A model generated the notes under the pieces. The model saw only the letters and a program-made list of their open reading frames with translations, searched no databases and was not told the DNA's origin. The position numbers and the translations under genes are program-made. Source: Spirochaetia bacterium (GTDB lineage Bacteria > Spirochaetota > Spirochaetia > Sphaerochaetales > Sphaerochaetaceae). From it: DNA of 8,691 bases. Numbering within the stretch: position 1 is the stretch's first letter; each line of letters starts with the position of its first letter. Of this stretch, positions 1 to 5,132 are shown piece after piece. The DNA lies in contig CAAGIP010000109.1 of assembly GCA_900769955.1 (NCBI GenBank), positions 1 through 8,691 of the forward strand. Direction: 5' to 3'.

Positions 1-100
1 ATTAATACATTATATCAACTGTTCAGCTTAACTGTCTATGCTGCAACTATCTGTATTATAAATAAAACTGCAATTCACTATCCGCCCTAAAGGGACGGAA

Positions 101-129
101 GCTTTCTTGCTACTTTATGTAAAGAAAGC
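101..129. repeat. 11-bp interrupted dyad upstream of the regulator promoter
   Basis: An inverted repeat upstream of the Crp/Fnr gene. GCTTTCTT (101-108) pairs exactly with AAGAAAGC (122-129), and TAC (111-113) pairs with GTA (119-121), leaving a two-base bulge and a five-base loop. A weaker hairpin lies just before it (TCCG..CC at 81-87 with GG..CGGA at 93-99). No T-run follows the dyad on either strand, so it is not an obvious intrinsic terminator. It ends nine bases before the -35 hexamer, so it could be an operator or the 3' processing hairpin of an upstream transcript. The rest of 1-137 is AT-rich and I see no gene in it. Confidence 0.5.
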
Positions 130-137
130 AGGAATTA

Positions 138-151
138 TTGACATATGCCAA
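138..151. promoter_or_regulatory. FNR-type near-palindrome overlapping the -35
   Basis: TTGAC-ATAT-GCCAA is a 14-base palindrome with six of seven pairs matching. It has the same half-site length and spacing as the known FNR box TTGAT-N4-ATCAA. It covers the -35 hexamer of the gene for a Crp/Fnr-family protein, a position where a bound protein would normally repress. Autorepression is therefore an inference; the palindrome itself is seen directly. The resemblance could be partly fortuitous because TTGAC is also the promoter element. Confidence 0.45.
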
Positions 152-166
152 AAATTACTTTTTACT
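138..166 (+). promoter_or_regulatory. sigma70-type promoter of the Crp/Fnr regulator
   Basis: A perfect TTGACA -35 (138-143), a 17-base spacer and TTTACT (161-166, four of six matches to TATAAT) form a housekeeping-type promoter. Transcription would start near 173, giving a very short leader that holds the AAGGAG ribosome binding site at 177-182. The weak -10 next to a perfect -35 is compatible with regulation. Confidence 0.6.
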
Positions 167-190
167 GTATCCATTCAAGGAGATTTTTCC

Positions 191-835
191 ATGGAGTTTT
201 CATCCTGCTTCCCGATCTGGGACAAACTGACACCGGCTGAACAGCGGCTTCTGCAGCGGAGCGCCGTTCAGAGGAAAGTGGACAGGGGTACCGTGATTCA
301 GGAGTGTGCAGGACTGCTGGTCGGAAGCGGACAGCTTAGGGCCTACATAATTTCGGAGGAAGGAAGGGAGATAAGTCTGTATCGTCTGTTCGACGGGGAC
401 ATCTGCCTGTTTTCCTCCTCGTGCATGATCAGGAGCATTCAGTTCGAAATCACCGTTGAGGCCGAGAAGGACACGGTGATGTGGGTAATACCCTCGGTTA
501 CCTATAAGAGAATCATGAAGGAATCCGCGGTGCTGGCCAATTTCACCAACGAAATCATGGCATCCCGTTTTTCCGAGGTCATGTGGCTGATGGAACAGAT
601 CATGTGGAAGAGCTTTGACAGGAGACTGGCCGACTTCCTGCTTAAGGAAAGCACTCTGGAGGGAACAAAAACCCTCCTCATCACCCATGAGACAATTGCG
701 AACCACATGGGCTCCGCCCGTGAGGTGGTCACCCGCATGCTCCGCTATTTCCAGAGCGAAGGCATGGTGAAGCTGACACGAGGTGCAGTTGAAATAACTG
801 ACAGGGAGGCACTGGAGGAGCTGCAGGAGGCCTGA
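191..835 (+). CDS. Crp/Fnr family transcriptional regulator, 214 aa
   Basis: A cytoplasmic transcription factor of the Crp/Fnr family. The first ~115 residues form a cyclic-nucleotide-binding-like beta roll, followed by a long dimerisation helix (~115-140) and a C-terminal winged helix (~145-205). The recognition helix is in SAREVVTRMLRYF (175-187), which resembles the SRETVSR type of the family. The start at 191 is chosen over an upstream in-frame ATG at 107 because AAGGAG lies eight bases before it and the protein then begins at the usual family position. Cysteines are C6, C39, C72 and C78. This is not the clustered N-terminal pattern that binds the 4Fe-4S cluster in E. coli Fnr, so a different signal is likely. 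C72 and C78 lie in ICLFSSSCMI, where a thiol switch or metal site is conceivable. The gene converges on the trx-rhodanese-CoADR operon, which makes that operon a candidate target. The effector is unknown. Confidence 0.9.
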   Translation: MEFSSCFPIWDKLTPAEQRLLQRSAVQRKVDRGTVIQECAGLLVGSGQLRAYIISEEGREISLYRLFDGDICLFSSSCMIRSIQFEITVEAEKDTVMWVIPSVTYKRIMKESAVLANFTNEIMASRFSEVMWLMEQIMWKSFDRRLADFLLKESTLEGTKTLLITHETIANHMGSAREVVTRMLRYFQSEGMVKLTRGAVEITDREALEELQEA

Positions 836-844
836 AAAGACAGA

Positions 845-870
845 CCCCTTCCATCGGAAAACGGAAGGGG
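845..870. terminator. Bidirectional hairpin between convergent genes
   Basis: CCCCTTCC (845-852) and GGAAGGGG (863-870) form a perfect 8-bp stem with a ten-base loop. It sits between the stop codon of the Crp/Fnr gene (835) and that of the converging flavoprotein gene (877). Neither side has a long T-run: the plus side reads ATACTCTTAT and the minus side TCTGTCTTTT. The minus-strand tail is the better one. It probably ends transcription from both sides, perhaps imperfectly. Confidence 0.65.
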
Positions 871-876
871 ATACTC

Positions 877-2568
877 TTATCTGTCCATGCCGCAGGCAGT
901 TGCCGATTCGATCAGACAGCGGTCATTCATCACCGCATCAAAGAATCTGAAGCCACCGGAGAAGTTGTGGCAGTCAAAGCCGTTTCCGGAAAGGATCCGG
1001 CAGGCAATGTAGCTGCGGAGTCCGCTCTGGCAGATGACATAGACCGGTTTTTTCCTGTCCAGTTCATCCAGATGTTCACGAAGCTCATCCACCGGGATGT
1101 TGATGAAACCGTCAATGTGTCCGCGGGAGAATTCCTTCACGGTACGGGTATCCAGCAGCGTCACGCTTCCATCCCTGGGCAGTTTATCCGCATCGTCAAG
1201 ATGCCACTGCTTCAAGATACCGTTCGCGATGTTGTCAATCATGAATCCGGCCATGTTCACCGGATCCTTTGCCGATGAGTAAGGCGGGGCATATGCCAGA
1301 TCGAGGTCCCTGAGCTCAGTGGCCTTCATCCCGCATCTGATTGCCGTGGCCAGCACGTCAATGCGCTTGTCCACGCCTTCGTATCCGACGATCTGGGCAC
1401 CGAGCAGGCGGTAGGTTCCCTTCTCAAACACCACCTTCATCGTCATAACCTTTCCCCCGGGATAGTAGCCCGCATGGCTCATGGGGGACAGGATGACGCT
1501 TTCGGCATCAAGCCCGGCCCTGACGGCGTTGGTTTCGTTCACCCCGGTAACGGCCGCGGTCATGTCGAACACCTTTATCACACTGCTTCCCTGAGAGCCG
1601 GTATACCTGCTGTCGCGTCCGCAGATGTTGTCAGCGGCGATTCTTCCCTGCTTGTTGGCAGGACCTGCCAGTGAGATCAGGGCATCCTGTCCCGTGACGA
1701 AGTGCCTTACCTGCACGGCATCACCGACGGCATAGATGTCCGGGATGGACGTTTCCATCCTGTCATTGACCACGATGCTTCCCTTAATGCCCAGCTCAAG
1801 ACCGGCAGCCTTTGCCAGTGCGGTATCGGGGGACACACCTATTGCCAGGACCACCATATCGGCATGGAGCGGCGCTTCATCCTTCAGTAGCACGTCAACT
1901 CCTCCGTCCTGTTCCTCAAAGCCCTCCACTGTATGGCCCAGGGCAAGTTTTACGCCATGTTTTCTCATCTCATTGTGGATGAATGCGGCCATGTCGGCAT
2001 CAAAGGGATTCATCAGCTGCTTCGGCCTCTGGACGATGGTCACATCCATTCCCAGCTCCCTGAGGTTCTCCGCCAGTTCCAGTCCTATGAATCCACCGCC
2101 TGCAAGCACGACTGACTTCGGATGGTTTTCATTGATGTAGTCCTTGATGCGGAAGGTATCCTCAACGGTGCGCAGGGTAAAGAGCTTATCAAGCCCGACA
2201 CCCGGAAGCCTAGGCTGGGTGGGTTTTGCACCGGGTGAGAGCAGGAGTCTGTCATAGCTCTCCTCGAATTCCTCACCGGTCTCCAGATTCCTCACGGAAA
2301 CGGTCTTCCTATCCGGATGGATCGCAGTGACCTCATGACGGACCTTCATGGAGACCCGGAACCTTGAGAAAAAGCTCTCAGGTGTCTGGAGTGTCAGGTC
2401 CTCCCGGTCTGTGATCACATCACCGATATAATAAGGCAGGCCGCAGTTGGCATATGAAATATATCCAGAGCGCTCGAAAACAACGATTTCAGCGTTCTCA
2501 TCCAGTCTTCTTATACGGGCGGCAGCGGTGGCACCGCCTGCCACTCCGCCCACGATAACGGTTTTCAT
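877..2568 (-). CDS. CoA-disulfide reductase family flavoprotein with C-terminal rhodanese domain
   Basis: An FAD-dependent pyridine nucleotide-disulfide oxidoreductase of the CoADR-RHD type, 563 aa. In this family, NAD(P)H reduces FAD and a single active-site cysteine to cleave CoA disulfide, CoA persulfide or related persulfides. The Shewanella member (Npsr) is an NADH-dependent persulfide reductase. Visible are the N-terminal FAD motif GGVAGG (7-12), the redox Cys42 in SYANCGLPYYIGD, the NAD(P)-binding GGGFIGLE (157-164), the second FAD motif IYAVGDA (~280), and the family's HAGYYPGG and YAPPYSSAKDP segments. A rhodanese domain follows from about residue 460, with Cys513 in CQSGLRS. The start has AGGTGGAG upstream and lies one base after the stop of the rhodanese gene, so the two are tightly coupled. 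It is the last gene of the trx operon. The exact substrate (CoA disulfide, persulfide, polysulfide or oxygen as in NADH oxidases) cannot be settled from sequence. Confidence 0.9.
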   Translation of the reverse strand: MKTVIVGGVAGGATAAARIRRLDENAEIVVFERSGYISYANCGLPYYIGDVITDREDLTLQTPESFFSRFRVSMKVRHEVTAIHPDRKTVSVRNLETGEEFEESYDRLLLSPGAKPTQPRLPGVGLDKLFTLRTVEDTFRIKDYINENHPKSVVLAGGGFIGLELAENLRELGMDVTIVQRPKQLMNPFDADMAAFIHNEMRKHGVKLALGHTVEGFEEQDGGVDVLLKDEAPLHADMVVLAIGVSPDTALAKAAGLELGIKGSIVVNDRMETSIPDIYAVGDAVQVRHFVTGQDALISLAGPANKQGRIAADNICGRDSRYTGSQGSSVIKVFDMTAAVTGVNETNAVRAGLDAESVILSPMSHAGYYPGGKVMTMKVVFEKGTYRLLGAQIVGYEGVDKRIDVLATAIRCGMKATELRDLDLAYAPPYSSAKDPVNMAGFMIDNIANGILKQWHLDDADKLPRDGSVTLLDTRTVKEFSRGHIDGFINIPVDELREHLDELDRKKPVYVICQSGLRSYIACRILSGNGFDCHNFSGGFRFFDAVMNDRCLIESATACGMDR

Positions 2569-2569
2569 T

Positions 2570-2890
2570 TCAGCACTCCACCTTTCCCTTATAAGCGGAA
2601 ATACCGCCTATGTTCTTCACGTTCGAGTATCCCATCTGCCGAAGATATGCTGCAGCCTGACGGCTTCGCGCACCGCTTAAACAGTGAACGAAGAGCGGTG
2701 TATCCTTGTCCTTCACGACGTCCCTGACCCTGTCGATCGCCTGAAGCGGCACATTAGTGCTTCCGGGAATATGTCCCTCCCGGTATTCCCCGGGGGTGCG
2801 GACATCAAGCAGCACGGCACCGGATGTTTTATTGTATTCCATCACTCCCTCGTTGATGTCAGGTCCTTTCAGAAAGTCGAAGAATCCCAT
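2570..2890 (-). CDS. Single-domain rhodanese (sulfurtransferase), 106 aa
   Basis: A small cytoplasmic rhodanese-like protein that would carry sulfur as a persulfide on one cysteine. The fold's landmarks are present: LLDVRTPGEYREGHIPGSTNVP (read as LLDVRTPGEY then REGHIPGSTNVP, 27-48) and the active-site loop CLSGARS with Cys70, preceded by FVH. There is no signal peptide. The start is supported by GGGAGGTG a few bases upstream. It lies 12 bases after the thioredoxin stop and one base before the flavoprotein start, so all three are likely cotranscribed. Together with the rhodanese domain fused to the flavoprotein, the operon encodes two separate rhodanese modules. That suggests a sulfur relay from this protein to the reductase, with thioredoxin as reductant or acceptor. 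Confidence 0.92.
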   Translation of the reverse strand: MGFFDFLKGPDINEGVMEYNKTSGAVLLDVRTPGEYREGHIPGSTNVPLQAIDRVRDVVKDKDTPLFVHCLSGARSRQAAAYLRQMGYSNVKNIGGISAYKGKVEC

Positions 2891-2902
2891 ATGACACCTC
2901 CC

Positions 2903-3208
2903 TTAAACCATGGCAAGTATCTGAGCCTTGTTTCGGGCTCCCACTGCCTGACTGACGATCTTTCCTTCCTTTACCACGACCAGCGTCGGAATGCTCATCA
3001 CACCGAACCTCATGGCAAGCTCACGTTCCTCATCCACGTTCACCTTCACGACGGTTATGTCGCTTCTCTCCTCAGCGATCTCCTCAATGATGGGGACCAC
3101 CATGCGGCAGGGGCCGCACCAGGGTGCCCAGAAATCCATGAGGACGGGCTTATCGGAATTGATTACTATCTCATTGAAATTATTGCTGTTTACATTGATG
3201 GCAGACAT
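2903..3208 (-). CDS. trxA: Thioredoxin, 101 aa
   Basis: A typical small cytoplasmic thioredoxin that reduces protein disulfides. The active site is WCGPC with Cys31 and Cys34, preceded by DFWAP, and the cis-proline is Pro74 in MSIPT. The length is normal for the family. An in-frame ATG at 3241 would add 11 residues. I prefer 3208 because AAAGGAGGA lies seven bases before it and the protein then begins at the usual family position. First gene of the operon with the rhodanese and the CoADR-type flavoprotein. No thioredoxin reductase is encoded in the window, so its electron donor is not shown; the flavoprotein could fill that role but its family is not known for it. Confidence 0.93.
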   Translation of the reverse strand: MSAINVNSNNFNEIVINSDKPVLMDFWAPWCGPCRMVVPIIEEIAEERSDITVVKVNVDEERELAMRFGVMSIPTLVVVKEGKIVSQAVGARNKAQILAMV

Positions 3209-3267
3209 ACTGAAGTCCTCCTTTATGATTGATGGCCCCATTTTATCCGCCTAATACCTAGTTTTCC

Positions 3268-3280
3268 GTGACGTAATCAC
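3268..3280. promoter_or_regulatory. Short dyad upstream of trxA, possible operator
   Basis: GTGA-CGTAA-TCAC is a small symmetrical element about 60 bases upstream of the trxA start. The arms are only four bases and the centre is five, so it resembles a shortened Crp-type half-site pair (TGTGA-N6-TCACA) more than an FNR box. I found no convincing -35/-10 pair for the trx operon on the minus strand between 3209 and 3375. The nearest weak -10-like strings are TATTAG (3256-3251) and TAAAAT (3245-3240). The promoter may depend on an activator. Confidence 0.25.
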
Positions 3281-3375
3281 CAAAGGGCAGGCATCAGATG
3301 GGTTTCCATACGAAATATAATCATGAAAGCGGAAAACACTTACATTATTCTGAAAATGTTATATGATGGGACTGT

Positions 3376-3401
3376 GAAGAAAAACAGCCCGGAGAGGGCT
3401 G
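3376..3401 (-). terminator. Intrinsic terminator of the tRNA-Gly transcript
   Basis: On the minus strand CAGCCC-TCTCC-GGGCTG forms a 6-bp GC-rich stem (3401-3385), followed by TTTTTCTTC. This is a standard intrinsic terminator about 40 bases after the tRNA. A smaller hairpin, GCTGG...CCAGC (3411-3429), lies in the trailer between them. The terminator isolates the tRNA from trxA, which must then have its own promoter. Confidence 0.85.
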
Positions 3402-3440
3402 CATCCAGGTGCTGGTAATTATTTCCAGCGTAAATAATTA

Positions 3441-3512
3441 AGCGGCAGGCGGGAATCGAACCCGTATTACCGGCTTGGGAAGCCGGAGTAATAACCACTA
3501 TACGACTGCCGC
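3441..3512 (-). tRNA. tRNA-Gly, anticodon CCC
   Basis: A complete tRNA of about 72 bases on the minus strand. The acceptor stem GCGGCAG/CTGCCGC is fully paired. The D arm is short (GTA...TAC) with GG in its loop. The anticodon arm is CCGGC-TTCCCAA-GCCGG, giving anticodon CCC (reads GGG). The T arm contains GGG-TTCGATT-CCC. The discriminator base is U, as expected for bacterial tRNA-Gly. The sequence after it is TAA, so CCA is not encoded and must be added enzymatically. Confidence 0.96.
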
Positions 3513-3522
3513 ATTTATGAAA

Positions 3523-3550
3523 ATAATAGCAGACTTTGCACAAATATCAA
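3523..3550 (-). promoter_or_regulatory. Promoter of the tRNA-Gly gene
   Basis: On the minus strand TTGATA (3550-3545) and TATTAT (3528-3523) are separated by 16 bases, and the -10 is extended by an upstream TGC. Each hexamer matches the consensus at five of six positions. Initiation would fall near 3516, only about four bases before the mature tRNA 5' end, so RNase P would remove a very short leader. Confidence 0.75.
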
Positions 3551-3559
3551 AGATTTTTA

Positions 3560-3588
3560 GTGAAAAAAGTCCTTTACAGGAATATTAT
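3560..3588 (+). promoter_or_regulatory. Promoter of the flavin reductase-rubredoxin gene
   Basis: GTGAAA (3560-3565, four of six) and TATTAT (3583-3588, five of six) are 17 bases apart on the plus strand. The start would be near 3595, giving a leader of about 15 bases with AAGGA at 3596-3600. The -35 elements of this promoter and of the divergent tRNA promoter are only nine bases apart, so the two polymerase sites overlap. Confidence 0.45.
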
Positions 3589-3609
3589 GATTGGTAAGGA
3601 CTAACTTAC

Positions 3610-4353
3610 ATGAACAGGAAAACCACTTACAAGCTTACTTACGGGCTCTTTGTCCTCACATCTGCATCAAACGGACATGAGAGCGGATCAATCATCAACA
3701 CCTGCGGACAGGTCACCACGGATCCCAACAGGATCACGATCGCGGTAAATAACGCAGGATACACATGCTCACTTGTAAAGGAGAGCGGGAAATTCAACGT
3801 TTCAGTCATCAGCGAGAAGGCTCCCTTCTCCCTCTTCCAGCGCTTCGGCTTCCAGTCCGGACGTGATACCGACAAATTTGCCGGATACGATAAGCTGGCA
3901 AGAAGCGAAAACGGTCTTTACTACATTACTGAAGGTACCAACGGTTATTTCAGCGCTACTGTTGAGAGCATGACCGATCTCGGTTCACACACTCTCTTCA
4001 TCGCAAGGGTAGATGACATGGAAGTGCTTTCAGATGATGCCTCCGCATCCTATGCATACTATCAGAGCAACATCAAGCCGAAACCCCAGAAGACCGAAGG
4101 CGTCAAGGGAAAGGTTGCATGGAAGTGCTCGATCTGCGGTTATGTTTATGAAGGTGAAACCCTTCCTGAAGACTACACATGTCCTCTCTGCGCTCATCCG
4201 GCTTCCGATTTCGAGAAAATCATCATTCCGGAAAAGAAGGCAGAGAAGAAGTACCGCTGCAATGTCTGCGGTGAAGTCTTTACCGTTAAGGATGGGGAGG
4301 AGGCCGTATGTCCTCTCTGCAAGGCTAAGGGAGATGCCCTCACCGAGCTTTAA
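3610..4353 (+). CDS. Flavin reductase-rubredoxin fusion (Hrb-like) with an extra CxxC/CxxC module
   Basis: A 247-aa cytoplasmic electron-transfer protein. Residues ~1-155 form a flavin reductase-like FMN-binding domain (TYGLFVLTS, SIINTCGQVTTDPNRI, KESGKFNVSVIS). Residues ~170-203 are a rubredoxin with Cys173, Cys176, Cys191 and Cys194 (CSICGYVYEG...CPLC) that should bind one iron. This pairing matches the high-molecular-weight rubredoxin of acetogens such as Moorella, which passes NAD(P)H electrons to flavodiiron proteins that reduce oxygen or NO. After a Lys/Glu-rich linker there is a second four-cysteine module, Cys217, Cys220, Cys234 and Cys237 (CNVCGEVF...CPLC), so the protein is about 40 residues longer than the two-domain form. 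The second module could be another rubredoxin or a zinc ribbon. AAGGA nine bases upstream supports the start. No flavodiiron partner is in the window. The gene is monocistronic and ends inside the palindrome shared with the converging gene. Confidence 0.88.
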   Translation: MNRKTTYKLTYGLFVLTSASNGHESGSIINTCGQVTTDPNRITIAVNNAGYTCSLVKESGKFNVSVISEKAPFSLFQRFGFQSGRDTDKFAGYDKLARSENGLYYITEGTNGYFSATVESMTDLGSHTLFIARVDDMEVLSDDASASYAYYQSNIKPKPQKTEGVKGKVAWKCSICGYVYEGETLPEDYTCPLCAHPASDFEKIIIPEKKAEKKYRCNVCGEVFTVKDGEEAVCPLCKAKGDALTEL

Positions 4354-4360
4354 AGCTCGG
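4343..4360. terminator. 18-bp perfect palindrome containing both convergent stop codons
   Basis: CCGAGCTTTAAAGCTCGG reads the same on both strands. Its central TTAA holds the TAA of the rubredoxin fusion gene (4351-4353) and the TAA of the opposing gene (4352-4350). Either RNA can form a 7-bp stem closed by UUAA. There is no T-run on either side, so its strength as an intrinsic terminator is doubtful. It may nevertheless be the only termination signal between these two genes. Confidence 0.55.
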
Positions 4361-5132
4361 GCGGGTACATCGCCATCACTTTAACGGCTTCTTTTATTAT
4401 CACACCGAGGGAGACTGCATCGATGTTACTGTAGCGGACATCGTAACGTCTCCAGGTGATGCTTGATGCGCCGAACGGATCTATCGTCCTGAGCTCACCC
4501 CCGAGAAACATCGGTTTCTCCTCGGATGAAATCAGGTCATCAAAGTAACAGCACCACTCGAATTCCCTGTTCTGGTCCTCGCTTTCGATCGCTTCAGGAT
4601 TTCCGAGGAGAGTGAAGCTTAAAAGCGCATCACGCTTTTCATCCCCTTCCCGGGATACTTCCACATACATCACTGCTTTTTCATCATCATAGAGGTAGCA
4701 TCCGTTTCTGTCCCTCTTCACGGCACCGAACTTAAAGTCATCAAAACCCTCACTGGTCAGCACCTCACGGGATAAATCCATCCAGTATGTTCTGTATGAG
4801 GTTGATGTGCTGTATTCTGATCTTATCAGTTCTGCCTGCTCTTCTGCAGTCATGAGGCCAAGGGATGATGCAACTTCCTTCAGCAGCTCTTCATCCTTCG
4901 TTTCCGCCAGATACTGAAAGAGTTCATAAGATGAGGCCATGAAGTACATGCCTTCAAAGGAAGGTGCATTTACATAACGGGAGAAAAGTTCATCAAGTTT
5001 TTCCGATTCAGACGCAGAGAGGAGGAATTTTCCTCCTCTCTCATCATCACCCTTCCGGATCGCATCAAGAAGGGCGTCAAGCGGAAGGAGTTTTCCATCC
5101 GCCTCATATAAATTGTCTTTCTTCTTAATCAT
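4350..5132 (-). CDS. Unknown protein, third gene of the phe operon, 260 aa
   Basis: I do not recognise this protein. It is a soluble-looking, acidic 260-residue polypeptide with no signal peptide, no transmembrane segment and no metal-binding motif I can identify. The N-terminal half is largely helical in character (LDALLDAIRKG, EKLDELFSRY, KDEELLKEVASSLGL). The C-terminal half has alternating aromatic and charged segments (GCYLYDDEKAVMYVEV, REFEWCCYFDD, ITWRRYDVRYSN) that suggest beta structure. Its ATG overlaps the pheT stop by one base (TGATG) and no separate ribosome binding site is visible, so translation probably depends on pheT. That coupling and the shared base composition argue that it is a real gene. 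A link to translation is only suggested by position. Confidence 0.8.
   Translation of the reverse strand: MIKKKDNLYEADGKLLPLDALLDAIRKGDDERGGKFLLSASESEKLDELFSRYVNAPSFEGMYFMASSYELFQYLAETKDEELLKEVASSLGLMTAEEQAELIRSEYSTSTSYRTYWMDLSREVLTSEGFDDFKFGAVKRDRNGCYLYDDEKAVMYVEVSREGDEKRDALLSFTLLGNPEAIESEDQNREFEWCCYFDDLISSEEKPMFLGGELRTIDPFGASSITWRRYDVRYSNIDAVSLGVIIKEAVKVMAMYPPEL

Noticed and set aside
107..190. N-terminal extension of the Crp/Fnr regulator from an upstream ATG
   Set aside because: The -35/-10 pair and the AAGGAG site lie downstream of that ATG, and the added residues do not belong to the family fold.
2684..3232. Plus-strand open frame of 182 codons across rhodanese and thioredoxin genes
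   Set aside because: Antisense to two clearly recognised genes and composed of their reverse complement; no independent support.
3316..3321. Perfect TATAAT on the plus strand as a promoter -10
   Set aside because: No -35-like hexamer 16-18 bases upstream and no plus-strand gene directly downstream; only the tRNA on the other strand follows.
3340..3543. Minus-strand 67-codon open frame
   Set aside because: It spans the tRNA-Gly gene and its terminator, so it is not protein coding.
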